Under the pieces are notes generated by a model. The model ran no database searches, was not told where the DNA came from, and saw only the letters and a list, made by a program, of their open reading frames with translations. Shown here one piece after another: positions 9,191 to 21,137 of a DNA stretch of 64,000 bases. Source of the stretch: Heterostelium album PN500 (Eukaryota; Evosea; Eumycetozoa; Acytosteliales; Acytosteliaceae); the NCBI RefSeq assembly GCF_000004825.1, contig NW_008805063.1, positions 558,857 through 622,856 of the forward strand, written 5' to 3'. Positions within the stretch are counted from its first letter, which is position 1, and each line of letters begins with the position of its first letter. A program made the position numbers and the translations under genes.

Positions 9191-11112
9191 TTAATCTGTA
9201 CTATTATTTAAACTGTTGCTCTGACTGCTGTTGCTGCTACTCGAGTTACTACCGTTGCTGCTCTTGTTGTACTCGACGAGATGTGGTTGATATCGCTTCT
9301 TTGGTGTGTTGAGTTCGTCACGCTCTTCGGCTGCGACAATATCGTCGTGGCAGAGTGCACAGACACGAACACGCTCGTTGACACCAAACTTTTTCAGGTA
9401 GAGTTTGCTGGATGCGCACTTGCCACAGAATACATTGCCACAGGAGCGACAATGGTGCTTACGAATGATGATGTTGAATTGCTCGGCACACAGTGTGCAC
9501 TTGACAGACTTGTCTTCTTGCTTGACCCAGGTTGGCATCCAGCTGACTTGCCAGTCGATGGGTTGCGATGCGCGCGGCGACAACATCTGCTCTTCGCCGA
9601 CCAGTCGACCGTGCAAATTGAATTTGATAATGGTTTCAACCTTTACCGATGGAATCGATACCTTAAAGTAGTGTTTGATACGTGAGATGCATCCGCGCGT
9701 CGACGGATAGACAACGTCGTCGCCAACCATCTGCGGAATGGTCACTTGGAATTGAGCGGATGAGACATCGTTGTCTTTGACGCGACTGTTTCGAATGTCA
9801 AAGTTGGCGGTCAACATCTTGGTCGATGCCAACGGCTGCTTGTTGGCAGAACCAGGCAGCATGAGGAAGATCTGTTGGAAAAAGTCGAGCTGCAACGACT
9901 CGATGCCAAACAACGAGAGATTGCGAATCTTGACAAAGAAGTGTACCTTCTCGCCGATGAAGCAGTCGATGTCGCCCAGACATACCGCCATTTCGATGGG
10001 ACGTGACTTGTTGGTCCAGAGGAAGCGAGAAACACGCGCGTCTACAAATCGTCGCTGCATCATGAGACGCGTCAGCTGTGAGTTGCCAACACCGTGCACA
10101 AAGAACTCTGTGGAACGCGCAATCGAGGTCTCTTGCCATTCGCGACCCTTTGAGTATTCAATCACACACTTTGCAATGTAAAAGATCGAGAGGAAGTCGA
10201 TGTAGTTTAGCGAGGGTGCCAAATAGCGCGGCAGTTGGATACTGAAAGAATAGTGATAGGTTCCCGGCTCCAGCTCCTTGGCGTCATTAGAACGCAGCAG
10301 CACTGGACTCATAATAGTCTGGCTACTACTTAGACCGCCACTACCTCCACCACCGCCGCCACCGCCTCCACTTCCTCCACCGCCATTCGTACTGGTTGTA
10401 GTTGTTGGAGCAGTATATCTATATGCAGTATGTGGATTATTACTATTACTATTATTACTACCATTTGGTAAATTGTTATTTGACGAAGATGATGAAGATG
10501 AAGATGATGATGGAATCGATGAAGATGATGAACCTAGAGGTGCAGATAACTTGGAAGCAGATCCAGTTGGTGAATAGGAGGTGGATGTTGTTGATGAGGT
10601 TGCCGGTATGCCGACGTCGGCATGAGAAGTGTTGGCTTGTTGTTGTTGTGGTGATGATGGGAATATAAGACGTGACTCTGAGTAAAACGGTATAATATGA
10701 TTGTTGTTATGTAGATTCAGATGGTTGTGTTGGTCACTGTTGAGCATCGATTGAATATAGATCTTTTCGAAACCACCCAGATGTATCTGTATGGTATGCA
10801 AAAACTGTCTCTGATAAAGAGTCAAATGAACGGTACCATTGATTGTTTCACCATTGACAAAATATGATTTCTCCAATTCCACATGAACAGAACACCTTGA
10901 ATATAATAAAGAAATAAAAGAAATTTAATGCGAAAAAAGAAAAAAAAGAAACAATAAATTAATATTTTAACTAATAATCTTTGAAGAATAAGTTTAAAAA
11001 CATACATTTCATTAGAACTGACTTGTAGAGGTATATTTTGAGAAGTTGAAGGTGGAAGTGGTGGAAGTGTATCTACCAAAGCAGATGTCATTCTAGGTGT
11101 AAATGTTGTCAT
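9191..11112 (-). CDS. adcA: Arrestin-domain protein with FYVE zinc finger (AdcA type)
   Basis: Two exons, 11112-11006 and 10895-9191, encode 603 residues; the 110-nt intron splits an ATG codon. The N-terminal half has arrestin-fold features (VNGETINGTVHLTLYQ, then the ELEPGTYHYSFSIQLP turn common to arrestin-like proteins), interrupted by a long S/N/G-rich insertion with a glycine run. An arrestin C-type lobe follows (ECL-like MAVCLGDIDCFIGEKVHFFV). Near residues 490-560 is a FYVE finger with the basic signature RKHHCRSCGNVFCGKC and paired Cys on both sides, which binds phosphatidylinositol 3-phosphate on endosomes. D. discoideum AdcA combines the same two domains and acts on early endosomes and macropinosomes, so this is probably its orthologue; another Adc paralogue is possible. 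Confidence 0.75.
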
Positions 11113-13321
11113 CTTTAATATTAGATAGATAGATTATATTATAAATATATTTTTTATAAAAAATAAAATAAATAGATAGATAAATATAAATGTAATTTTT
11201 AAAAACAAATTATTTGTTTTTGTTTTTGTTTTTGTTTTTTCTATTTTGAATTAACAACCACTAAACTAACACTGTGTAAGTTGTTATTGCTATTGTGTTA
11301 TTGTTATTTTGTGGTGTTATTGTTATTGATATTTTACAACCTGTTGTGTTGTTGTTTGTTATATTAAATATTGTTTGAACTGGTATTGGTCTTGGTGTTG
11401 GTATTGGTATTGTTAAGAGTGAGAGTCTACTGAATGATATTACTGACTACTACATTGATATTGTTTAATAAAAAACAAAACAAAAACAATTCCTTTATTG
11501 TAAAGATAACAAGCACAGTGACCAGAGTGTCAGTCGTCAACAAGTCGACTGTTGTTTAAAACAGACACACAGTGAAAACTTTAAAGTTGTTTAAAGTTTT
11601 TTTTTTTTTTGTCTTTTTTTTTTTGATTTTCTTCTTGATTTTTTTTTGTTTGCAAACTGAGGGGAGGGAATTTGTGTGTGCTCTGGTCGATAGTATGGAC
11701 GATTATGATAATCTCGATATTATTTTAGTTTCAAATCTAAAAAAAAAAAAAAATACAAAAAACCTGGTTATTATTTATTATTATTATTATTACTATTATT
11801 AAACAATTGAGAGTTGTAAAAAATGTAATTCTCTTTTAAACTGATCAAAAAACAAAAAACAAAACAAAAATCATTAATTAATAATAATAATCAATGGAAA
11901 ATCGTGTTAAAGTGCGAAGAGAAAGAAAAGAAATTAATGATGATGATGTTTAGCCAATATCTGATAATATGATTCTATTTTGAATCACACAAGAATTCAG
12001 TCGCTAAAGAACCTCCTTTTTTAAAGGACCACTCATAAAAAAATTGAAATGGGGATCAATGATTTTTCAAAAGAACTTTCAATCAATGATCACAAAAAAC
12101 AAATTTTTTTTTTTTTTCTGAATACTCAAATTCTGCAAAGGACATGCATGGAGGTGCTTCATTGTTTGGTTCCAAAGATAACCCCGACAATATCACAAAG
12201 TTAATTATTACTTTTTTTTTTTTTTTTCTTAATTATTTTGATCTTTCCATGCAATGTTGTTTAACAATTATTATCTTTGTTAAATAAATAAATAATTTCA
12301 AATAATTTCTTCATTTTATATATTTACCTTTATATTGATGACCAATACAAATTTATCAACTTAATTCACATAACCTAAATTAAAAATCAAAGTCCAAAAG
12401 GTCGCTTTTTTGTGTTGCCAATATCTAAAAAAAAAATTTGAAAAAAAATATTTCAAAATCATTATTTTAATTTTCAGGGATAGCTTTGCGTTCTACCACA
12501 TAGCTACTATTATTTTATAATCAATTATTAAACTTACTTTAAAAAGCAAACACAAACAGATAATATTAGTCATAGTTTAGTTAGTATTCAGAGTAAAGAG
12601 TAAAACATAAGGAGTAAATCAAGTTCATAAAAAAAAAAAAAGGGTGTTGTTTTATGTGTAGGTGTATTTAAGTATGTATTGAAATTTATATTCAACTCAC
12701 ATCTCATCCCAGTCAAATCAAATAAATATCATCATATTAAACTTGACACTTTATCATTTTATCACACACATCCAACATTGAAAAACAAAAAGGAAAAAAA
12801 ATATAAACTTGTTCACCACTGCTCTTTCATCCATCAATCAATCCATGGTTATTTTATCAATTTAGATTTAAATTTAACTTTGGGTTGATTATTGAAAATG
12901 AAATTCCAAATATGGAAAGAAAATAAGTGGAAGTGATATGATATTGTTATTTAAAACATAAATTTAAATATTTGCTTTTCACTTTTGTTTTTGTTATGTT
13001 TTATTACATTGATAATGTAAATAAAGTAAATCATAAATCAACCAATCACAGTAGCTGTACAAAACACAAATACATTGATAAAAACTAACAAACTCTTACT
13101 AACTAAAAACAACAAAAATTAATCATTTCAGATACTTAGTAATTGATTGATCAATTATTATTATTATTATTTATTGAAAGTGTGTGATTGATCACTAGAA
13201 CCAAGCCACTCTATCACCAATAAATAAATAAGGAAAAGCTATAGTTCAAACACATTTTATTAAAAAAAGTCAAGACAAACAGTTACGGTTACTGTTTTAA
13301 ACAAAAACATATATTGTAATC
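11113..13321. other. 2.2-kb divergent intergenic region
   Basis: Shared upstream region of adcA (minus) and the CH-domain gene (plus). It is very AT-rich with many homopolymer runs. Tandem TTTTTG units lie at about 11216-11240 and a GGTATT/GGTGTT hexamer array at about 11380-11412. I find no convincing ORF, tRNA or repeat element; transcription start regions for both genes should lie here. Confidence 0.5.
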
Positions 13322-16300
13322 ATGTTTAGTAGATTTTTAAAATGGCTTGAAACACCTGCTGAACCACAACAACCACCTCCACAGCAACAACAACAAAAAC
13401 AGCAACAGAACGACGATGATTTGGAAACTAGTAATGAACCTATTCACTATACAAATGTACCGAGCAATCGTAATGTATTTGGAAATGTAGTTGTTAAGCC
13501 AGACGAAGTCTCTGTCATCGAGGAGAAGGAACTCTCTGACAAATCACTCACTGACAAACCTAGCAAAAACAAAAGCAACAACAACAATGATAGTAATCCT
13601 CTAGCAGATTCACAATCTTCACCAGTCGAGCGATCTCCAATACTCATTCACCAACCGACAGACTCTGAGTTGTTGTCATGGGAAGTCGATTCTAGCGGTA
13701 GCAACCATGAAGATTTCGAAACGTTTGTCAAACAATTCAACTCCAACAAACCAATCGACCACAGAAAACAAACTGAAATTCAATATAATACATGTGAGTA
13801 TTGACAGTCGATAAACATTAATATTTTCATTTTTATAAAATTGGATTTCCATATTAATAAGTTTGTTTTCTATTCTTTTGTTTTTCCCTCTAGATGCTGA
13901 GATTGAACAATCAAAGAAACCAAAGCAAATTCTTGACTTTGAGGCACCTGTAGATTTGGCCACCGGTGAAGAATCGTCGTTTATGGATTTGGAAACTGGT
14001 AAGCCAGTACCCAAAGAACCGTTGGCAGGCGCCACAACAGTTACAACCGCAAAGATGGGTCAACATAAACTGCCAGCAAAGCTAACCAAGGAGAAATCAT
14101 CGATTTTCGGTTTGGATAACGATGATCTCTTCTCAACAACCAGCAGCAGCGCCAGTGGTTCATCTCTATTGGCATCGGATTCCACATCCAACAATGCTAG
14201 CTTGATTGAGAAACTCGGTATTACCACCGGACTTGAATCAGGTCTATCATTGTTAAAGACCGATTTTACATTCCCAAAGGTTAATCCTGCTTCATCCAAA
14301 CCAACTATATTGAAACAATCAGCAGCAGCAGCAGCAGCAACAACAGCAGCTACAAATGTAACAGTACCAAAGACAGCAGCTACAACAACAAATGTAACAG
14401 AACAAGCACCAGCAGCAACAACAACTACAACTGCTCCAAAGAAGAAAGTCAATGAAATTGAATCAATGTTTACAGATGAAATAACCATTGGATTAGAAAG
14501 AACACCAGTAAAACCAAAGGCAAAACAATCTGTCGATTCGCTATTTGGTGGAGATGATTTGTTTGCTAGTGTTGTGGCTGAAAAACCATCAAAACCAGCT
14601 GTCACCACTACCGCTCCAACCACTACCGCTCCAACTGTTGTTGCCGAGGTAACACCAACTGTTCCAGTAGCAGCAGCAGCAGCCACAACTACCACACCAA
14701 CTGTTGAAACTGCACCAACTGTTTCTACACCAAGTAAGCCAACATCAACATCATTGTTTGAAGAGGACGATGAAGTTAATTCACAGTTGAACAGCATTAT
14801 CAACAAAGAGTTGGCAGAGAAGAAGGAATTGGAAGAAAAGATGGCACAAAAGGCATTGGAGAACAAGAAGAAACAGAGTGAAATCGATGATCTCTTCAAG
14901 TTTGACAAGTCAGAGCCAGTTGGCAGTGGTTCACCAGCTACCAAGAAATCCGTTGATATCAACGATCTCGAGAAGAAATTCACAAAGAAACCGGCCAAGG
15001 TCGTCGAGGAAGATATCTTTGCTTCTTGGGAACAGGAGATCACCACCAAATCACAGACTACCAGAGATCTTGAGAGAAAGAAGCGTTTGGCAGAGGAAGC
15101 AGAGAAGAAGCGTTTGGCAGAGGAGGATGAACAAAACAGACTCATTCAAGAAGCTGAAAGAAAGAGACTCGCTGACGAAGCAGAGAAGAAGCGGTTGGAA
15201 GAGGAAAAGAAATTAGCAGAGGAGAAGAGAATACTCGATGAGAAACGTGCAGCTGAAGAAGCAGAGTTAAAGAGATTAGAGGATGAGAGACTGGCAGAGG
15301 AAGCCGCCGAGCAAAGAAGATTGGCTGAAGAGAAGAGAGTAGCTGAGGAGAAGCTTGCGGCTGAACAAGCTGAACAAAAGAGATTGGCAGAGGAGAAACG
15401 TTTGGCTGAAGAAGCTGAGCAAAAGAGAGTGACCGAAGAGAAGAGAGTAGCCTATGAGGCAGAGCAAAAGAGATTGGCTGAAGAGAAACGTGTAGCCGAA
15501 GAGAAGAGAGTAGCTGAGGAGAAGAGATTAGCCGAAGAAGCTGAACAAAAGAGATTGGCAGAGGAGAAGAGAGTAGCCGAAGAGAAGAGAGTAGCTGATG
15601 AGGCAGAGCAAAAGAGAATAGCCGAGGAGAAACGTTTGGCTGAGGAGAAGAGAGTGGCTGAAGAGAAGAGAGTTGCCGAAGAGAAGAGAGTAGCTGATGA
15701 GGCTGAACAAAAGAGAATAGCCGAGGAGAAACGTGTAGCTGAGGAAAAGAGAGTAGCCGAAGAGAAGAGAGTTGCTGAGGAGAAGCGTTTGACAGAAGAA
15801 GCTGAGCAAAAGTTGGCAGAAGAGAAGCGTTTGGCAGAAGAAAAGAGAGTAGCTGAAGAAGTCGAACAAAAGAGATTGGCCGAGGAGAAGCGTTTGGCAG
15901 ACGAAAAGAGAGCCTCCGAAGAGAAGAGACTAGCTGATGAGGCTGAACAAAAGAGATTGGCTGAAGAGATGAGACTTTCCCAAGAAGCTGAACAAAAGAG
16001 ATTAGCCGAAGAGAAGAGAGTTGCCGAAGAAAAGAGAGTAGCTGAAGAAGCTGAGCAAAAGAGATTGGCTGAAGAGAAGCGTTTGGCAGAAGAAAAGAGA
16101 CTTGCTGAAGAGGCTGAACAGAAGAGATTGGCAGAGGAGAAGAGACTTGCTGAAGAAGCCGAACAAAAGAGATTGGCTGAAGAGAAACGTTTGGCTGAAG
16201 AAAAGAGAGTAGCTGAAGAGAAAAGACTTGCCGAAGAAGCCGAACAAAAGAGATTGGCAGAAGAGAAGAGAGTAGCAGAAGAAGCTGAGCAAAAGAGATT

Positions 16301-17992
16301 AGCTGAAGAGAAGAGAGTAGCAGAAGAAGCTGAACAAAAGAGATTAGCTGAGGAAAAGAGATTAGCTGAAGAAAAACGTTTGGCAGAAGAAAAGAGAGTC
16401 GCAGAAGAGAAACGTTTGGCAGAAGAAGCCGAACAAAAGAGATTGGCTGAAGAAAAACGTTTGGCAGAAGAGAAGAGACTCGCCGAAGAGAAGCGTTTGG
16501 CTGAGGAAGCTGAACAAAAGAGATTGGCAGAAGAGAAACGTTTGGCAGAAGAAGCCGAACAAAAGAGATTGGCTGAAGAGAAGAGATTGGCGGAAGAAAA
16601 AAGAGTAGCTGAGGAGAAACGTTTAGCTGAAGAAAAGAGAGTAGCTGAGGAGAAACGTTTGGCAGAGGAAGCTGAACAAAAGAGATTGGCTGAAGAGAAG
16701 AGATTGGCGGAAGAAAAAAGAGTAGCTGAGGAGAAACGTTTGGCAGAAGAAGCTGAGCAAAAGAGAGTTGCTGAAGAGAAGAGATTAGCTGAAGAAAAGA
16801 GAGTAGCCGAAGAGAAGCGTTTAGCTGAAGAAAAGAGAGTAGCAGAAGAGAAGAGACTGGTTGAAGAGAAACATTTGGCTGAAGAAGCTGAGCAAAAGAG
16901 ATTGGCTGAGGTGAAGAGAGTGGCTGAAGAAGCTGAGCAAAAGAGATTGGCTGAAGAATCAAAGAAAAATCAATCAAACCAAACAGATATTTCATTGCCA
17001 GATTCTGATCACTCTAAACTCGTTCACCTTACCATTGGAAGAACCAAAGTCCAAGGTCGTAAAAAGCCAACCAGAAGACAATTGGACAAAGATGGTAAGC
17101 GTGAGAAACAAGTACTTCCCAACCTCAAAGAACTTGAACCATCTACATCCAACAGCTCTGGAGATTCCTCCAATGAGATTACATCGCCACCCAACGAACA
17201 AGAAACCAACACCACCACCACAACAACAACCACACCAAGCTCCACAGCCACTGGAAAAGTACTTCCAAAGGGTGCCGTTGCTTTGCCAGGTATGATGATG
17301 CCGAAATTCGATCCATCCGCTGCCAAACTCGGATTGAAAAAGACAACAGTCACCACTCCACCACCACCAACAAGCAGCAACAACAGCACTTCCAGTGGTG
17401 GAAGCAGTTCACCTGTATTGCAACACCAGTTGAAGCCAGTTGTTAGACCGCCAGTTGGTGGATCACAAACACCACCTCCAGCACCAAGAGCCAACCAATT
17501 CAATCGTACGCAATCGTTTGGTGGCGCACCATCGCCATCCGCTGTAAGCAAGCCAGCTGCCAACGACGGTATGAAAGCACTGGACGTTCTTCTCCAATGG
17601 GTCAAACAAAACACTCAAGGCTATGCAGGTGTCAACGTTGTCAACTTTACAACATCGTTTACCGATGGATTGGCATATTGCGCACTGCTCCACCGTTATG
17701 CACCAAAGGCAATCGATTTCCAAAGTTTGTCAAGTGCCAACCGTCTTGAAAATATGAAAAGAGCTTTTGAATTGGCTGAAAAGCATTTAGATGTTCCGGC
17801 ATTGGTATGTTTGCTATTTATATTTATAACAACTATTATAATTAACAAACAAATATTAATATTTCAAACTTTATCTTAATTTGTCTATAGATGGATGCAA
17901 ATGATTTAATGGATTTGCCATATCCAGAGAGATTGAGTAACATTACATATCTTTCCGAGTTTTATAAATCAATCAAGAGAAAAGGACTTTAA
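13322..17992 (+). CDS. Giant E/K/R-repeat helix protein with C-terminal calponin-homology domain
   Basis: Exons 13322-13793, 13894-17804 and 17891-17992 encode 1494 residues. The N-terminal ~590 residues are Q-, S/T- and A-rich with several acidic short motifs (DDLF, DDLFA) of the kind bound by clathrin adaptors. From about 15060 to 16960 the protein is a repeat of AEEKRLAEEAEQKRLAEE-type units, some 630 residues with the i/i+4 charge pairing of a single alpha-helix or long coiled coil. After a P/T-rich linker a single CH domain closes the protein (ALDVLLQWVKQNTQGY, FTDGLAYCALLHRYAP, ending in YLSEFYKSIK). Such type-2-like CH domains occur in smoothelin, MICAL and EHBP1. An actin- or vesicle-linked spacer role is inferred. 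The repeat DNA is minisatellite-like and length may vary between strains. Confidence 0.85.
15060..16960 (+). repeat. Coding minisatellite of E/K/R/A helix units
   Basis: About 1.9 kb inside the CH-domain gene built from 18-24 nt units encoding AEEKRL, AEEKRV and AEEAEQKRL. Synonymous codons differ between copies (CGT/AGA, GCA/GCT/GCC), so many copies are old while some neighbouring blocks (16560-16680 and 16680-16760) are nearly identical and recent. Confidence 0.85.
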
Positions 17993-18113
17993 GAATATAA
18001 TATAATATGTATAATATAAAAATAATATTTAATTAGAAATAAATTATTAAACTGTATCCAAACAACAACTAATAATTATCATAATAATACATAATTTTCT
18101 TTATTTTTTTTTT

Positions 18114-19982
18114 TTAAATTGTAATCAATGCAAGTCCACGACAATATCTCTCGGATTTATCATCTTGAAGTATTGATTCCCATTTATCATTGTCAATTGA
18201 ATATCGGTAGTTGAAGAACAGTCCTTGGAGAACATAGATATAGTTGTTGCTGGTGTAAATCATCCTGTGGTCAACCATTAGAAGATCTTTGGCTGGTGTC
18301 AGTTCTCTGATTTCATTGGTATTCAGATTTAAAACAATAAATTTCGATCCTGAATGAGTGTAGATATTTCCTTTGCCATCTTCACAGACAGCAGTAGATT
18401 CCATCGATATATATTTAGTGAATTGAGTGTTGTCCAGTCTCGGTAACTCTATACAAGATTTTGTAAAAGGATCGATCTTTCTTATTCCTGTTGTTTGAAC
18501 GGTGTACATTTGATTCTGGTAAAAGAATGAGAGTTCATGACATCCACCATAGAGAAAGAGAGTTGAATAACATTCGAATTTCATTGTTTCAATGTCGTAT
18601 CGATATACTTCAGTGTTCTCCTTTCCAAAACCATCGAGAAGGTAAATATACTTGTTGCCATCGTAACACGCCGAAATAAAAGTTGTCGGTTTAATCGATG
18701 TCATCGTTCCACTGATATCAATAGACATTGATTCCAGTGAGAATCTTTGGTATTTGTTAGACGATAAAAGTCCGGCACCGCCAAAAGAATAGATGTATTT
18801 TCCAACACAAACAGTTGAGTTGTATGACCAGGCGTCATTGATATCTCCTCTGATTGAATGGATCTTGTGAACTTGGTTATTCCCCGTTGGAATCGATATT
18901 AATGACAGCCTATTGCTCCTATCAACAGAAAATATATAGTTGCCATCGAATACATAAAGATCCGGACTAACATTCACCAGCTGAAACAACTTATTAATAG
19001 AGGTTTTCCAAGTTTGGAGTTTCTTTGAATCCAATTTTAACCGTTTCAAAGATTTGGTTTGAAGTTGTTGATGAGATGACTCCATAGACTTAAAAGTATT
19101 ATTAAACTTTATTATTGAATGTAGAATCGATATATCCAAAGTACTCTTATCAATCTTATTGTTGTGACGAAGATCAACATAAAAGATTGAATTGATATTT
19201 CTTGTAATGAAATCATTCAAATCCAAAGATTGTTGAATCGTTTGAATAATTGTTTCTATTTGATATTGATTGGTTGTATCTGTGTAGTTGCTATCATCAT
19301 TTTGTTGACTATTATAAGAGTTCTGAGTACTGCGACTACTATTCTGACTACTACTATTACTTTGACTACTATTAATTTTATTATTACTATTGTTTATTGT
19401 TTCAATAATTTTATTCATGGAAACCAATTGCTTAACGAGTATATCTATTTCAATGATTAATTTATCTTTATCTTTGATTATTGGTTTTTTCAAACGATGT
19501 TCTTCAATTACGAGATATTCATGAATTTCTCGGAAGTGATTGGAAATTTCATCCTCTGTTTTCTGTAGTTGGTGAAAGATAAAAGACATATTTTTCAAAT
19601 TATCAAACATTTCATTGATGCTGATATTGACGTTGTTGAATTTCGATCTGTTTCTTTTTCCAATGTTTTTCGTTTGACTACTATTATCACAAATACTATG
19701 AAGATTAGTTTGACTATTATTGTTACTGTTACTACCACCACTACTAAAACTACTACTATTACTATTTTGACTTGATGAATCAGAAAGTTTCCTATTTATA
19801 TAGCTGAAATATGAATCTGATGTTACACTTTCTTTGATATCATCGACATGTGTGGAGGTGTGGTCACTGTGATTGGAAATACATTGTTTACAAAGTAGTG
19901 TGTTACAGTCGAAACATATTAATTCCAATGATCTATTATGATCTAAACACTTGTTATCTTTAACACTATCACAAAATATCAT
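18114..19982 (-). CDS. B-box zinc finger protein with kelch-like propeller
   Basis: A single exon of 622 codons. Residues 12-50 form a B-box (C..H......C..C....C..C....H..H, seen as CLDHNRSLELICFDCN and CKQC). A Ser/Asn-rich linker and coiled coil follow, then from about residue 340 repeated blocks such as GKYIYSFGGAG, NKYIYLLDGFG and EVYRYDIETMKFE, typical of kelch/beta-propeller blades. This architecture is a multigene family in dictyostelids; no RING finger is present, so a ubiquitin ligase role is not implied. Function is unknown. Confidence 0.75.
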   Translation of the reverse strand: MIFCDSVKDNKCLDHNRSLELICFDCNTLLCKQCISNHSDHTSTHVDDIKESVTSDSYFSYINRKLSDSSSQNSNSSSFSSGGSNSNNNSQTNLHSICDNSSQTKNIGKRNRSKFNNVNISINEMFDNLKNMSFIFHQLQKTEDEISNHFREIHEYLVIEEHRLKKPIIKDKDKLIIEIDILVKQLVSMNKIIETINNSNNKINSSQSNSSSQNSSRSTQNSYNSQQNDDSNYTDTTNQYQIETIIQTIQQSLDLNDFITRNINSIFYVDLRHNNKIDKSTLDISILHSIIKFNNTFKSMESSHQQLQTKSLKRLKLDSKKLQTWKTSINKLFQLVNVSPDLYVFDGNYIFSVDRSNRLSLISIPTGNNQVHKIHSIRGDINDAWSYNSTVCVGKYIYSFGGAGLLSSNKYQRFSLESMSIDISGTMTSIKPTTFISACYDGNKYIYLLDGFGKENTEVYRYDIETMKFECYSTLFLYGGCHELSFFYQNQMYTVQTTGIRKIDPFTKSCIELPRLDNTQFTKYISMESTAVCEDGKGNIYTHSGSKFIVLNLNTNEIRELTPAKDLLMVDHRMIYTSNNYIYVLQGLFFNYRYSIDNDKWESILQDDKSERYCRGLALITI

Positions 19983-21137
19983 TATTTAAATATTTATTAC
20001 ACAATAATTTTAAAAAGATGTGCGACAATTATTTTTGTTAAACTTGATTATTAAAGTTGTATAAAATAAAAATTTTGATTGTTTTTCACTTCTGCCATTT
20101 TCATTTCCAGGAAATCCTTCTGCAAAATGGCAGAAGTGCAAGCCATTTCTTTTTATGAAGTTCAAGAATGATGAAAAAAATAAAAATCAAGAATAATTGA
20201 TTTGAAAATTTTTGTTTATCATAATTGATCACAGTTTTATTCGATATGAGATGGGGAGAATTAATTTTCAAAAATAATCATTTAGATATCCAGAGAAATC
20301 TGAATTTTCTAATTAATTAAAAAAAAGGGTTTATTTGATTTCGATCTTGTTTCTTGAATATTTACTGAAAAATTTGAGTTTGGTTGGTGACTCTTTATTA
20401 ACATGAAGATATTACCCTAAGATAAATAAACAAAAAAATGACAAATTGTTGTTGATATTGATTTGGGTATGGAGTTTGTGTTTTCAATCGTCCAAAACCA
20501 ACTAAACAAACGATAAACAATTTAATATTTTTAAAGTTGTTTTGGAGATATCTCCAAAATTAACACTCAACTCAATCAACATCATTGTATTGCAACGATG
20601 TTTTTTTAAAACTTTTATTTTAATAAAATTTTTTTTGAGCCTCAAAAAAACAACACTATTCACAATTTGTCAATCAAAAAAATCAGTCATTTCATTTCTA
20701 TACTTCTTTCATCACCTAGTTATAATATAATATTGTTAGAGAATTTATTTATGATTTTGTTGATTGACAAATCATGATGAACACAACACACCTTCACTTT
20801 ACAATGTCAACATCAACCTCTATTGAATAAAAGCTAACACCATCCCCTCTCTCCCCTTCCGGTCATGTCACCAAACTATAGTTTCAACAAAAACTAAACT
20901 AAAAAAGATTTATGCAAACTGATCTGTATCAAATTTGTTGTTGTTGTTGTTGATTTTAATGATAATTGGGTTTTTAAAATTGATAAACATGCAGTATTTA
21001 AAGTCTATCATTCATTATAAATGTCTCACAAATCATTTCTACTAACAAACAACAAACAAATACATTTATGTAACAAACATTATAACTAAAACAATAAACT
21101 ACAATCATTTTTATAAATTTCAAACACAACAACAACA
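19983..21137. other. Divergent intergenic region with hairpin and TGATTGACAAA sites
   Basis: About 1.15 kb between the B-box gene (minus) and the next plus-strand gene. It contains the perfect inverted repeat at 20087-20138 and two copies of the undecamer TGATTGACAAA in opposite orientations (20666-20676 and 20761-20771). No gene is visible. Confidence 0.6.
20087..20138. repeat. Perfect 15-bp inverted repeat
   Basis: CACTTCTGCCATTTT at 20087-20101 is the exact reverse complement of AAAATGGCAGAAGTG at 20124-20138. The 22-nt spacer itself contains ATTTCC-A-GGAAAT, a second small palindrome. In RNA or single-stranded DNA this would make a long hairpin. Confidence 0.9.

Noticed and set aside
11572-11802. 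76-codon open frame in the divergent intergenic region
   Set aside because: Starts in a T-run and encodes F/V/I and K/Y homopolymers; typical of AT-rich promoter DNA.
14060-15145. 361-codon open frame on the minus strand
   Set aside because: Shadow of the A/T/P/S-rich region of the CH-domain gene; composition is S/V/A/F-rich with no domain.
15142-16995. 617-codon open frame on the minus strand opposite the E/K/R repeats
   Set aside because: It is a by-product of the repeat: GAA/GAG, AAG and GCT codons read backwards never give stops. The product is a low-complexity L/S/P/Q string with no start context or splice structure, and the plus strand has a clear CH-domain protein.
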